NCBI RefSeq assembly: GCF_002006355.2
Contig: NZ_CP096980.1
Span: 4,278,001-4,342,000 of the forward strand
DNA from: Clostridium felsineum DSM 794
GTDB taxonomy: Bacteria > Bacillota > Clostridia > Clostridiales > Clostridiaceae
Reading direction: 5' to 3'
Length of the DNA stretch: 64,000 bases
Positions within the stretch are counted from its first letter, which is position 1. Each line of letters opens with the position of its first letter. Below are positions 17,064 through 25,794 of this stretch, piece after piece. The notes below the pieces were generated by a model. That model saw only the letters and a program-made list of their open reading frames with translations. It was not told the origin of the DNA and did not search any database. Both the position numbers and the translations under genes were made by a program.

Positions 17064-17699
17064 TTACATACTAACTGGCTCAAATAATTTATCTTCCAGA
17101 TTAACATTAGGCTGAAAATCTCTATATTCTATATTTAGCCTTTCTTCATTGTTTACATCATATACTTTAAGCTGTGTTGGAAATTTATTCTTCAAATCTA
17201 CATAGAGCACACCATAGCTCATATTATTATTCTGAGATGGTATAGTTATTTTAATTAAAGCGTATTGAATTCCACCTATACTCTTTATAGAATATTTTAT
17301 ATTTTCATTGGTATAAAGCATACCAATATATTCACATATGAAGCTTAAATTGTACACATCATCAAATTTTAATGGAAGTGTATATGTTTTATTATTTTCT
17401 ACATCTTGAACATAAACCATATTCTCTTTGTATATCATAATCCTTTTTTTGTCATTTAATTCCATTCTATATCCTGATTTAAGTCTATACATTTGTTTTC
17501 CATTATACTCAATGTGCTGCTTTTCATTTTTAACTTCCATGCTTATACTGCAACTATAGCTTTTTAAGTCTTTTAAGTATTCAACTACATCTTTTTCATG
17601 TTCCCTGTTTATAAAGTAGTAAATCATAACACTCCCTAAAACTAACATTACAAAAACAACAACACCTATAGGTATGAATACTTTTTTACTTTTCTTCAT
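17064..17699 (-). CDS. LolA-like membrane-anchored protein (YdcC/GerS-like)
   Basis: The 211-residue protein has one N-terminal membrane segment (about 9-30) and an extracytoplasmic LolA-like beta domain. That domain shows alternating strands such as YGVLYVDLKNKFPTQLKVYDV, which resemble the outer-membrane-lipoprotein-carrier fold that occurs in Firmicutes despite the lack of an outer membrane. The same position next to alr is held by YdcC in Bacillus and GerS in C. difficile; GerS is needed for spore-cortex modification through CwlD. Unlike GerS it has no lipobox cysteine, so it is anchored by the helix. A sporulation role is inferred from synteny only. Confidence 0.7.
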   Translation of the reverse strand: MKKSKKVFIPIGVVVFVMLVLGSVMIYYFINREHEKDVVEYLKDLKSYSCSISMEVKNEKQHIEYNGKQMYRLKSGYRMELNDKKRIMIYKENMVYVQDVENNKTYTLPLKFDDVYNLSFICEYIGMLYTNENIKYSIKSIGGIQYALIKITIPSQNNNMSYGVLYVDLKNKFPTQLKVYDVNNEERLNIEYRDFQPNVNLEDKLFEPVSM

Positions 17700-17729
17700 G
17701 CAATTCCCCTTAAAATTTCTATTACTTAA

Positions 17730-19247
17730 TTAATATTCATAATTAGTTTTTTTTATAACTAATTTTTTTATTGCATATGGAATTTCATGAAGCACATCAG
17801 AAGCCGTTACATTTTCCATTTTATGAGATAGATTATCTCCACAATATCCATGAATGAAGCTTCCGATTACTGCTGCTATAATAGGAGCATATCCTTGACC
17901 AACTAATGAAACTATTATTCCTGTTAAACAATCTCCCATTCCCCCTGATGCCATATAACTGCTACCTGTTGAATTTATGAAGACACTTTTTCCGTCTGTT
18001 ATTATAGTATTATATCCTTTGAGTACTAATATAATGTTATGGTCAAATGCAAATTTTTTTGCAACATCTATTCTATTTTCTTCAATTTTTTCAACTGAAA
18101 TACCTGAAATTCTAGACATTTCACCTGGATGAGGTGTAAGTATTATTTTATTTTTTTTCAACTTCAATATCCCTATTTTATCTTTAAGTACATTTATAGC
18201 ATCTGCATCAAGTACTACAGGACAAGATGCTTTTGATATAATCTCCTTAACTATTTCAAAAGTTTCTTTACTGTTTCCCATTCCTGGACCTACTCCTATA
18301 GCATTACATGAGCTAATAAGCTTTTGTACCCTTTCTTTTTCCTCAAAGTTTACAGTCATGGCTTCTACAAGCTTACTACTTAATACCTCTTGAAGTTCAT
18401 TTGCTGTACACAATGTAGTTAATCCAGACCCGCACCTTACAGCGGCCTCTGTTGCTATATATGCCGCTCCTGAATACCCTTTAGATCCTGCAAATATGCA
18501 TACTTTACCAAAGTCACCTTTATGAGCATACTTATCTCTTTTAAGAATACTATTAGTTATCATATTTTCATCTACTATGTACATATACTCATGAAATTTC
18601 TCTATGACAAATTCAGGAACACCTATATTTTCTATTATAACTTCACCTGTGTAAACCTCATTTTTATAATTGAAAAAACCTTTTTTTTGCATTACAAATG
18701 AAATAGTTTTATTTGCCTTAATTGCATTTCCCATTACAAAGCCGTTGTCACTATTAAGTCCTGTTGGTACATCAACTGACATAATATAATTTGCATTTTC
18801 ATTAATAATTGAAATTACTACACTGTATATTCCTTTAACTTCTCTGTTAAGTCCCGTACCAAATATACAATCTAAAATTAAATCTGCATTTTTTATTTTT
18901 TCCTCAAACTTTGTTATATATTCATCATCTGTAATATTTTGAACCTTTATCCCCATATTTATGAGAATATCATAGTTAAATTTACAGTCCTTACTCATTT
19001 TTTCCATATTACCTATACAAAATACCTCTATATTTTTTTCCATAGCTTTAAAGTGCCTTGCACATGCCATTCCATCTCCGCCATTATTACCAACTCCACA
19101 TACTATAACTATATTTTTGTATTTTTCTTCAACATTTTTGACTACTTTTAATGCAGCATTCTCCATAAGAATAGTTCCTGGTATTCCTAAATTGATTGTA
19201 CAAAATTGATCTATATAGTTCATAACTTTTGAATTACCTATTCTCAT
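17730..19247 (-). CDS. nnrD: Bifunctional NAD(P)HX epimerase / ADP- or ATP-dependent dehydratase
   Basis: This 505-residue fusion repairs hydrated NADH and NADPH. The N-terminal YjeF/NnrE epimerase domain (about 1-215) has the Rossmann motif CGVGNNGGDGMACARH and the SVDVPTGLNSDNG region. The C-terminal NnrD ribokinase-like dehydratase domain (about 230-500) has KGDFGKVCIFAGSKGYSGAA, TPHPGEMSRI and the nucleotide/substrate loop GSSYMASGGMGDCLTG. Its ribosome binding site lies in the last codons of acpS and the two genes are one base apart, so they are coupled. Confidence 0.96.
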   Translation of the reverse strand: MRIGNSKVMNYIDQFCTINLGIPGTILMENAALKVVKNVEEKYKNIVIVCGVGNNGGDGMACARHFKAMEKNIEVFCIGNMEKMSKDCKFNYDILINMGIKVQNITDDEYITKFEEKIKNADLILDCIFGTGLNREVKGIYSVVISIINENANYIMSVDVPTGLNSDNGFVMGNAIKANKTISFVMQKKGFFNYKNEVYTGEVIIENIGVPEFVIEKFHEYMYIVDENMITNSILKRDKYAHKGDFGKVCIFAGSKGYSGAAYIATEAAVRCGSGLTTLCTANELQEVLSSKLVEAMTVNFEEKERVQKLISSCNAIGVGPGMGNSKETFEIVKEIISKASCPVVLDADAINVLKDKIGILKLKKNKIILTPHPGEMSRISGISVEKIEENRIDVAKKFAFDHNIILVLKGYNTIITDGKSVFINSTGSSYMASGGMGDCLTGIIVSLVGQGYAPIIAAVIGSFIHGYCGDNLSHKMENVTASDVLHEIPYAIKKLVIKKTNYEY

Positions 19248-19248
19248 T

Positions 19249-19623
19249 TCAAATCACCTCCATAACAGCATAAGCTATAGCCTTATCTCTATCATGAGAA
19301 ATACTTAATTCAATTTGATAATCTCCAATATCTTCAGCTATAGCTTTTGCTCTTCCATTTAAGATAACTATTGGTTTTCCTAATTTATCCTTATGAATTT
19401 CTATATCTTTAAAACCAAATCCTCTAAATCCAGTTCCTAGAGCCTTTGATACCGCTTCTTTTGCTGAAAATCTTCCTGCTATGTATTGTGCCATTATTTT
19501 TTTGTCCGTTATATATTCTTTTTCTTTATCGCTAAATAGTTTTTCAATAAAATTGTTATTTCTATCTATAGCTCGCTTTATTCTTTCTATTTCAATAATA
19601 TCAACACCTACACCCTTGATCAT
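19249..19623 (-). CDS. acpS: Holo-[acyl-carrier-protein] synthase
   Basis: AcpS transfers 4'-phosphopantetheine from CoA to acyl carrier protein. The 124-residue product carries the two family signatures: GVGVDIIEIERI at the N-terminus (Mg-binding Asp) and RFSAKEAVSKALGTGFRG. The ATG at 19623 is seven residues before the GVDI motif and has AGAGGTG upstream; the longer reading from 19653 is rejected. It opens the acpS-nnrD-LolA-like-alr operon. Confidence 0.96.
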   Translation of the reverse strand: MIKGVGVDIIEIERIKRAIDRNNNFIEKLFSDKEKEYITDKKIMAQYIAGRFSAKEAVSKALGTGFRGFGFKDIEIHKDKLGKPIVILNGRAKAIAEDIGDYQIELSISHDRDKAIAYAVMEVI

Positions 19624-19683
19624 AAATGCACCTCTTATTCTAAAATAACTCATAAAATAATTATACTATAAACGCTAAACTTC

Positions 19684-19695
19684 TGCAGTACTGCA
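19684..19695. promoter_or_regulatory. 12-bp perfect palindrome upstream of acpS
   Basis: TGCAGTACTGCA is self-complementary and sits about 60 bases upstream of the acpS start, just upstream of a TATAAT-like sequence on the minus strand. It is a candidate repressor site. It does not match the FapR consensus and I do not recognise the regulator. Confidence 0.4.
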
Positions 19696-19745
19696 ATATA
19701 TGAGTAATTTTAAATAGAAAGCTTATAATTTATGACATAAAAATA

Positions 19746-19794
19746 GTGAAAGAACAGGGATATATTATATTAATAAAAACCCCTGATTTTTCAC
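19746..19794 (-). terminator. Terminator after the 111-residue hypothetical gene
   Basis: On the minus strand GTGAAAAATCAGGG and CCCTGTTCTTTCAC (arms 19794-19781 and 19759-19746) form an imperfect stem with a 21-base loop, followed by TATTTTTA. Confidence 0.65.
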
Positions 19795-19828
19795 CTAATC
19801 ATATGACTATATTAAGTTATCTTGTCCA

Positions 19829-20164
19829 CTATCTAATAATATCAAAATCACTTACACATTCATCAACTTGTAACCCCAAAACCTCTATGAAATGTATTGG
19901 TGAAACTATATTATTGTATAAAATCTCCATGAGTTTATGTACTTTATCTTTGTTGTTACTAATATTTTTTATATTATCTCTCTCAATATTAATAACCTTA
20001 TTATCCTCAACATCTTTTCTCTCAACCTCTATACCGTAAGATTGTATCTTTATATTTTCACATTCATGATATACTATGAATTCACCTCTTATAAGCCTGT
20101 ACTCGTATTCATAAACTTTATCTGGCATCTCAACTTTTTTCTTCAAAATTTCAACTACTTCCAT
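19829..20164 (-). CDS. Small cytosolic protein, DUF6514-like
   Basis: The 111-residue protein has no membrane segment or signal. It looks like a small beta-rich domain (VYEYEYRLIRGEFIVYHEC, IKIQSYGIEVERK) followed by a C-terminal helix with DKVHKLMEILYNN and PIHFIEVLGLQVDE. It resembles the uncharacterised clostridial DUF6514 family. The ATG at 20164 has GGAGG seven bases upstream. It is monocistronic, with its own promoter and terminator. No function is known. Confidence 0.6.
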   Translation of the reverse strand: MEVVEILKKKVEMPDKVYEYEYRLIRGEFIVYHECENIKIQSYGIEVERKDVEDNKVINIERDNIKNISNNKDKVHKLMEILYNNIVSPIHFIEVLGLQVDECVSDFDIIR

Positions 20165-20199
20165 AACAAAACCTCCAATCAACCTTCTGAATACATGTT

Positions 20200-20227
20200 A
20201 TCATAATTTTCAGAAATATTGTGTCAT
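20200..20227 (-). promoter_or_regulatory. Promoter of the 111-residue hypothetical gene
   Basis: On the minus strand ATGACA (20227-20222) and TATGAT (20205-20200), each five of six, are 16 bases apart and about 35 bases upstream of the start codon. Confidence 0.5.
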
Positions 20228-20502
20228 TATATGAAATGCTCAAGAAAAAATCATTATTTAAATTCCGACACATAATTAAAATAAATAATCCATTATTGCT
20301 ATTTTCTTCTTTTTTTTAATTTATCATAATTCGGAAATCTCCATGTGGAATTTTATTCCTGCTAAACTTCAATAAACATTGTATTTTCATGTCGTAATAT
20401 GCAACATAATAACTATAGTTAAATTCCAGCTTACATTTCTAACATATTTATCTCATTTATTTACAATAGTGTGCTTTATTGTTTAAAGATATTTTAAAGT
20501 TA

Positions 20503-20533
20503 TTCATACTTTTATACTTTTTAATGATATAAT
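20503..20533 (+). promoter_or_regulatory. Promoter of the TM1266-like gene
   Basis: A perfect TATAAT (20528-20533) lies 44 bases before the ATG at 20577. The best -35, TTCATA at 20503-20508, is weak and 19 bases away. Confidence 0.45.
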
Positions 20534-20576
20534 TATAACTACAAAAGTTAATATTTTCATGAGGATGTGTTTTATT

Positions 20577-20825
20577 ATGGATAAAAGAATTGCTGTTGTA
20601 GGTATAATTTTAGATGATATAAATATGGCTCAGGAAGTAAATAAGATACTTCATATTCACAGCTCAATAATTGTTGGTAGAATGGGCCTTCCCTATAGAG
20701 AAAGAGGCATATCTGTTATATCTCTTATTGTTGATGGCTCTATGGATGATTTAAGTGCTCTTACTGGTCAGCTTGGTAAAATACCTGGAGTAAGTGTGAA
20801 ATCAGCCGTTTCTAAAAAAACTTAA
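20577..20825 (+). CDS. TM1266-family ACT-like regulator of [FeFe]-hydrogenase systems
   Basis: The 82-residue protein matches the TM1266 family pattern: RIAVVGIILDD, then VNKILHIHSSIIVGRMGLP, GISVISLIVDG and LTGQLGKIPGVSVKSAVS. This is a ferredoxin/ACT-like fold resembling the NikR C-terminal domain. In other bacteria the gene sits with the hydrogenase maturation genes hydE, hydF and hydG, but none of these is nearby. I chose the second in-frame ATG (20577) because homologues begin with a short basic segment before VVGI and GAGG lies upstream; an ATG at 20559 is possible. The binding ligand is unknown. Confidence 0.82.
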   Translation: MDKRIAVVGIILDDINMAQEVNKILHIHSSIIVGRMGLPYRERGISVISLIVDGSMDDLSALTGQLGKIPGVSVKSAVSKKT

Positions 20826-20908
20826 TAAAAAAACATACACATATAACGCCAAAATACCTTTACATTATATATGTATGAGTTGTAATTTTTATGTTAACTT
20901 TTTACTAA

Positions 20909-21523
20909 TTAATTTGCATCACTTAAAAATTTTTGCTGGCAATTTTTCATATAATTACGGTTTTCAATATCAAAGGAATTATTTAATTTAAATATATTCT
21001 GTATATTGCTGCTGGTAACTATAAATTTTCTTTCCTTTTCTCTTTTACTGTCTAGCCATTTTTTCTCATCTGCATTGAGAACACTCTCATCATTTAAAAA
21101 ATACCACGAATTATTTTTATTAATAAGTGTTATTATTTCTATATCGGGTCTTGGTTTATTTATTCCTTTAAAATATACATTAAAGGCTGATACCATAACC
21201 TTCAACCTACTTTTAGAATTAACATTATAAAGGTCTATAAGACTCATTTTTGTTATTCCAAAATCATTAAGCTTCTTTTTTATATATGATATATTTGAAC
21301 TTTGTGGATTACTATAAAATTTACTTAAGTATTTTTCATCTTTGCTCACTTCATCATTATAGTATATACTGATAAATTTTTTTTCTTCTGGTTTAATAGA
21401 ATTTTCTTTATCCATTTTATTATTATTACTTTGATTTTTATCTTTACTTCCACACCCAAACAACATAAAAACTCCAAAAACTACAACCCCAATTAATACT
21501 ATTTTAAACCAAAAGTTTTTCAC
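20909..21523 (-). CDS. Lipoprotein of unknown function
   Basis: The product has a type II signal peptide: a basic start, a hydrophobic stretch and the lipobox LFGC near residue 24, followed by a charged, low-complexity Lys/Asn linker. The mature part (about 140 residues) contains repeated Lys/Asp-rich segments and a predicted alpha/beta domain with VMVSAFNVYFKGINKPRPDI and NNSWYFLNDES, like the NTF2-like domains common in clostridial lipoproteins. The start is one of two consecutive GTG codons; 21523 has the better spacing to AGAGG. No enzyme motif is seen. Confidence 0.7.
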   Translation of the reverse strand: MKNFWFKIVLIGVVVFGVFMLFGCGSKDKNQSNNNKMDKENSIKPEEKKFISIYYNDEVSKDEKYLSKFYSNPQSSNISYIKKKLNDFGITKMSLIDLYNVNSKSRLKVMVSAFNVYFKGINKPRPDIEIITLINKNNSWYFLNDESVLNADEKKWLDSKREKERKFIVTSSNIQNIFKLNNSFDIENRNYMKNCQQKFLSDAN

Positions 21524-21609
21524 CACTTTACCTCTATTCTAAAATTATTATTATTTTCTGCAATTCTAAATTTTACACTAATTTGATTGTCATGTAAATA
21601 CATATATTT

Positions 21610-22461
21610 TTATAACTTTGCTAATTTGTTAAGATTTTTCAATTTAAAATAAATCGCATTTATTTCTCCTCCGCAAATCGTTATAAATGATATCATGAAA
21701 AGCCAGGTCATCAAAACTATAACCGTACCTATACTTCCATATATTTTAGAGTAATTACCAAAGTTATTAACATAAAATGTAAAACCTATAGATGATATTA
21801 TCCAACCTACAGTACTTGTTATTGCACCTGGCATTACCATTTTCCATTTATGTTTTTTTGAAGGGGTATATCTATACAATGCTGCAAAAGCAAAGATCAT
21901 TCCAAATGCTAAAATTACATATTTTGCAAAATCCCAAATTTTAAGACCAAAAAATTCAGAAATACCGAATCTTTTAATTATTATTGCCTCATTTATATCT
22001 CCAAATACAATTAAAAGCATAACAAAAAATATAGTTATTATAAGACCAAAAGTAAATAATATTGATATAAGTTGTACTTTCCAAAAGCTTCTTCTTTCAT
22101 TATATTTATAAGAATTATTTATTCCTCTTATTACTGCATTGAATCCAGAAATACAAGACCAAATACTTGTTATTAAACTAAAGGAAAGAAGTCCACCATT
22201 TTTGGTATCTACAACTTCTCTTACAGTATTTTTTATAAGTCCATAAACTTGGTATGGTACAACTTTTCTCATAGCTTCTAGTACATCGCTGCTTTTAATA
22301 CTACTAAAACCAACAAGAGTCATAAGAAATATTAGGAATGGAAAAAAGGCAAATATTAGACTATACGCAAGTTGAGATGATAATGCAAATATACCATCAT
22401 CAATAAGCTTTTTTATAAAAATAGAACTGCATTTCTTTATTTTCAACCATTTTTTAACCAT
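21610..22461 (-). CDS. YihY/BrkB-family inner-membrane protein
   Basis: The 283-residue protein has six hydrophobic segments and the family pattern: QLAYSLIFAFFPFLIFLMTLVG, then GGLLSFSLITSIWSCISGFNAVI and YGSIGTVIVLMTWLFMISFITICGGEINA. Proteins of this family were once mislabelled ribonuclease BN; no nuclease motif is present. The transported or sensed molecule is unknown. AGGGGA precedes the ATG. Confidence 0.88.
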   Translation of the reverse strand: MVKKWLKIKKCSSIFIKKLIDDGIFALSSQLAYSLIFAFFPFLIFLMTLVGFSSIKSSDVLEAMRKVVPYQVYGLIKNTVREVVDTKNGGLLSFSLITSIWSCISGFNAVIRGINNSYKYNERRSFWKVQLISILFTFGLIITIFFVMLLIVFGDINEAIIIKRFGISEFFGLKIWDFAKYVILAFGMIFAFAALYRYTPSKKHKWKMVMPGAITSTVGWIISSIGFTFYVNNFGNYSKIYGSIGTVIVLMTWLFMISFITICGGEINAIYFKLKNLNKLAKL

Positions 22462-22568
22462 AGTTTAATTCCCCTCTAGTATAAATTTCACAAAAATATA
22501 AAGTAACTATATTCCATATATATTATCCACATTTATTATTTTTTTATTAACTTTTGGGTTCATAATAA

Positions 22569-22613
22569 AAAAAGATTATGTAGAACTTTAATATAGTTTT
22601 ACATAATCTTTTT
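22569..22613 (-). terminator. Terminator after glmM
   Basis: A long stem (about 19 bp with one wobble; arms 22613-22595 and 22587-22569) begins 10 bases past the glmM stop and includes a uridine-rich 3' arm on the minus strand. Confidence 0.85.
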
Positions 22614-22622
22614 CTCTAATTT

Positions 22623-23969
22623 CTAATTTGCTTTTTTTTCGATTAATTCAGCCAAACCATGAGCTAAAGTATTAAGCCTTGCTTGATCTTCTCCCTCAAG
22701 CATAACTCTAACTAGCGGCTCTGTACCAGAAGGTCTTATTAATACTCTACCATTACCATGTAATTCTTCTTCGATCTTTTTAATCTCTTCAGATATCTGT
22801 TGATCCGTAATATATATATCCTTCTTATCGTTTGGTACTTTTGCATTTGCAAGAACTTGTGGAAGTTTATGCATTATACCTGCAAGCTCTGATAATGTTT
22901 TTCCACTTTCTTTTACTATTGAAGATAACTTAAGTGCTGTTACGAGTCCATCTCCTGTTGTATTATAATCTAAAAATATTATATGTCCTGACTGTTCTCC
23001 ACCAAGCTTGTATCCTTCTTTTTTCATTTCTTCGAGAACGTATCTATCTCCAACTTTAGTTTTTACTGTTTTAATATTTTCTTTATCTAAGCCAAGAAAT
23101 AATCCCATATTGCTCATAACAGTAACAACTACCACATCTTTATGTAACTCATTTTTTTCTTTTAAATATTTACCACAAATGGCCATTATAAAATCACCAT
23201 CTATTAAGTTTCCTTTTTCATCTACAGCAAGACATCTGTCAGCATCGCCATCAAATGCTAGACCTAAATCGCAGTTCTTTTTAACAACATAATCCATCAA
23301 TTCTTCTGGATGTGTAGAACCACAGTTACAATTTATATTTATTCCATCTGGATCATTATTTATAACTGCTACCTGTGCTCCAAGTTCCCTAAAGGTTTTT
23401 AATGCTGTCTTATATGCTGCTCCATTTGCGCAATCAAGAGCTATTTTCATTCCTTTTAAATCAACATTTATTGTACTCTTTGCAAATTCAATATAATCTT
23501 CCTCAGCTGATTCTTCTACTACTTTTCTTCCAACATCTTCTCCTGTAGGAAGTGGTACTCCTTTGAAATCATTTTCTATAACTCTTTGAATTTCATCTTC
23601 AAGTTCATCTGAAAGTTTATAACCTTTTCCATCGAAAAACTTTATACCATTATATTCCACTGGATTATGTGATGCCGATATTACTACTCCAGCATCTGCA
23701 TTATATTTTCTAGTTAAATATGCAACTGCAGGGGTAGGTACTATACCAACACAGACAGCTTCAGCTCCAACAGAAAGTATACCTGAAACAAGTGCTGCCT
23801 CAAGCATATCACCTGAAATTCTAGTATCCATACCAACCAAAATTTTAGGCTTGTGAGTTTCGTTTGTCAAAACATAAGCTCCAGCTCTTCCAAGTTTGTA
23901 TGCAAGATCTGCTGTAAGTTCCTTATTAGCTATTCCTCTTACTCCATCAGTTCCAAACATTCTACCCAT
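22623..23969 (-). CDS. glmM: Phosphoglucosamine mutase
   Basis: GlmM converts glucosamine-6-phosphate to glucosamine-1-phosphate for UDP-GlcNAc and peptidoglycan synthesis. The 448-residue length is typical. Motifs are the phosphoserine loop VVISASHNPVEYNG near residue 100, the metal loop DGDADRC near 240, the sugar-binding GGEQSGH and the C-terminal phosphate-binding RPSGTEPLVRVM. It begins MGRMFGTDGVRG, the usual family start. Confidence 0.98.
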   Translation of the reverse strand: MGRMFGTDGVRGIANKELTADLAYKLGRAGAYVLTNETHKPKILVGMDTRISGDMLEAALVSGILSVGAEAVCVGIVPTPAVAYLTRKYNADAGVVISASHNPVEYNGIKFFDGKGYKLSDELEDEIQRVIENDFKGVPLPTGEDVGRKVVEESAEEDYIEFAKSTINVDLKGMKIALDCANGAAYKTALKTFRELGAQVAVINNDPDGININCNCGSTHPEELMDYVVKKNCDLGLAFDGDADRCLAVDEKGNLIDGDFIMAICGKYLKEKNELHKDVVVVTVMSNMGLFLGLDKENIKTVKTKVGDRYVLEEMKKEGYKLGGEQSGHIIFLDYNTTGDGLVTALKLSSIVKESGKTLSELAGIMHKLPQVLANAKVPNDKKDIYITDQQISEEIKKIEEELHGNGRVLIRPSGTEPLVRVMLEGEDQARLNTLAHGLAELIEKKAN

Positions 23970-24043
23970 AGTTATATTATCCTACCTTTCTAAGCCACTA
24001 TTATAAAAATATTATATTCTACCTTTTTATATTATTCTACTCT

Positions 24044-24970
24044 TTATAATATCTTATATAGATTAGCATATATATAAGTTAAAAACAATATTACCGAAAA
24101 CAAAATAGGCATACTTGCATTAACTTTATCTCTTAAAGTATAACCTTCTTTACTAGCTATACTGCTCTCCTGAATCTCAACCTTATCTCTATTTATATCC
24201 ATTAGTTCTCTTACTAACATGATAACAATACCAACTGCTATTGCTGCTAAAATTGCTCCAAAAACTAAATTTGTAATCTTTCCACTTAAGGTTAAATTTC
24301 TAATTGAAGCTGAGGCATTTGTATTTTTCCTCATAGAGAACCATGAGCTTACCGCTGTAAAAGTATTAAAAATAAAATGTGAGGTCATAGATGCAAATAT
24401 AGAATCACATGAATATACAAGATAGGAGAGAATTGTACCAAGTGCAAAAGTATATAGAAATTGCGGTGGATTAAGATGAAGAAGAGCAAATAAAAATCCA
24501 TTTATTACTGCTGCCTTTTTAATAGACACTTCTCTATATCCAGATAAAATAGAACCTCTAACTAGCAGTTCCTCACAAAAAGCTGGTACTATTCCAAGCA
24601 CAAAAACCATTTCTATAAGTGGTGTACCTTTCATATTTCTTATTACAGTTTCAACATTATTACGAAAAAATAGTCCTGTTAAATTAGCTAAGAAGCTTGC
24701 AATAGGTATAAAAAATAACGTTATCAATATAATAAGAACAATGCTTTTCAAATTTATTGGATTAATTCTTAAAACTTTTTTAAAAGACTGTTTAGTTACC
24801 AAAATATAAATTATATTAGGAATTATTAAAAGAATTATTTGAACAATAACCATTGCAACAGGGAAATTAAGCTTATATTTCGAATTCACTATTTCTATTA
24901 TTGTACCAACTATTACTTGAAGGATTATTAAAGAAAGAAAAAACAAATTGACTTTTATAATTTTTTTCAA
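24044..24970 (-). CDS. CPBP (CAAX/Abi-type) intramembrane protease
   Basis: The 308-residue protein has about eight membrane segments and the conserved glutamyl-protease motifs: PAFCEELLVRG (motif 1, EE..R), FALLHLNPPQF (motif 2, His) and HFIFNTFTA (motif 3, HxxxN). The active site is complete, so catalytic activity is likely. Bacterial members act in peptide maturation, self-immunity or envelope signalling. There is no bacteriocin gene beside it, so the substrate is open. Confidence 0.9.
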   Translation of the reverse strand: MKKIIKVNLFFLSLIILQVIVGTIIEIVNSKYKLNFPVAMVIVQIILLIIPNIIYILVTKQSFKKVLRINPINLKSIVLIILITLFFIPIASFLANLTGLFFRNNVETVIRNMKGTPLIEMVFVLGIVPAFCEELLVRGSILSGYREVSIKKAAVINGFLFALLHLNPPQFLYTFALGTILSYLVYSCDSIFASMTSHFIFNTFTAVSSWFSMRKNTNASASIRNLTLSGKITNLVFGAILAAIAVGIVIMLVRELMDINRDKVEIQESSIASKEGYTLRDKVNASMPILFSVILFLTYIYANLYKIL

Positions 24971-25095
24971 CTCATTGCCTCCTTTTTCTAAGTTTTTTAT
25001 TCGTACTGAAAATCTCTCAATATGTAAAATAGATACAAATACCTATATAATTATACCATTATTGTATTTTTTTTAAACAGCATAATCTATATATA

Positions 25096-25124
25096 TTGAA
25101 AAATTTGTACATTCATACTATAAT
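25096..25124 (+). promoter_or_regulatory. Promoter of the MBL-fold hydrolase gene
   Basis: TTGAAA (25096-25101, five of six), a 17-base spacer and a perfect TATAAT (25119-25124). The initiation point would lie only about 15 bases before the start codon, giving a very short leader. Confidence 0.7.
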
Positions 25125-25147
25125 ACTCAAGAAAGTTGGTGATTAAA

Positions 25148-25780
25148 TTGAAATTTACTTGGTACGGTCAAGCATGTTTTCTTATCGAGTCAAAAAATAA
25201 TAAAAAGATATTATTAGATCCTTTTGATAACTCTATAGGTTATTCTACTTTTAAAGGAGAAGCTGATATCGTTACTATAAGTCATCATCATTTTGATCAT
25301 GATTACACTGATGATATTACTAACTCTCCAAAAATACTAGATAAACCTGGTGAATATAGGATTGATGATATCACAATAAAAGGAATACCTTCCTTTCATG
25401 ATAATGTTAAAGGTGCTGCTAGAGGCAAAAATACTATATTTTTATTTAATATTGATGGACTTAAGATATGCCATCTTGGAGATCTTGGATACATCTTATC
25501 AGACTCTGAAATAAAAGAACTTGGAACTATAGACGTGTTAATGATTCCTGTAGGAGGAAACTTTACAATCGATGGGAAAGAGGCTGCTCTTTTATGTAAA
25601 AAAATAAACAGCAGCATAGTTTTACCTATGCACTACAAAACCTCCTTCACTGTTATGCCTATTGAAGGAGCAGAAAAATTTATAATGAATATGAAAAATG
25701 CTGAAAAATTAAGCAGCAATGTATTAACCGTAAATGAAAAAAATAACCAAAAAAATCAGGTTAAAATCTTTTCAATATAA
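25148..25780 (+). CDS. MBL-fold metal-dependent hydrolase (UlaG/UPF0173-like)
   Basis: The 210-residue product opens with LKFTWYGQACFLIES, as in UPF0173/UlaG-like hydrolases, and has the metal motif SHHHFDHDY near residue 48, a middle GIPSFHD, CHLGDLG (metal Asp) and a last histidine in LPMHYKT. I chose TTG at 25148, which has GGTGAT at the right distance; an upstream TTG at 25136 and GTG at 25139 are in frame. The substrate cannot be inferred. Its last codons form a bidirectional hairpin with the end of nrdG. Confidence 0.82.
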   Translation: MKFTWYGQACFLIESKNNKKILLDPFDNSIGYSTFKGEADIVTISHHHFDHDYTDDITNSPKILDKPGEYRIDDITIKGIPSFHDNVKGAARGKNTIFLFNIDGLKICHLGDLGYILSDSEIKELGTIDVLMIPVGGNFTIDGKEAALLCKKINSSIVLPMHYKTSFTVMPIEGAEKFIMNMKNAEKLSSNVLTVNEKNNQKNQVKIFSI

Positions 25781-25794
25781 ATTTATTTTAACCT
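25758..25794. terminator. Shared hairpin at the ends of two convergent genes
   Basis: AGGTTAAAAT (25758-25767) and ATTTTAACCT (25785-25794) are perfect complements. They lie inside the last codons of the MBL gene and of nrdG, whose stop codons are two bases apart. It is a plausible weak bidirectional terminator. Confidence 0.55.

Larger units (their letters stand above)
20183..20558. other. Divergent intergenic region without a gene
   Basis: These 376 bases separate two divergent genes. Each side has a promoter-like sequence (listed separately). The middle is AT-rich with only a short GGAAT-TTT-ATTCC hairpin at 20347-20359. I see no riboswitch, tRNA or conserved small RNA structure. Confidence 0.5.

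Noticed and set aside
21610..22461. Ribonuclease BN annotation of the BrkB-like gene
   Set aside because: It has six membrane helices and no metallo-nuclease motif; true RNase BN/Z is an MBL-fold enzyme.
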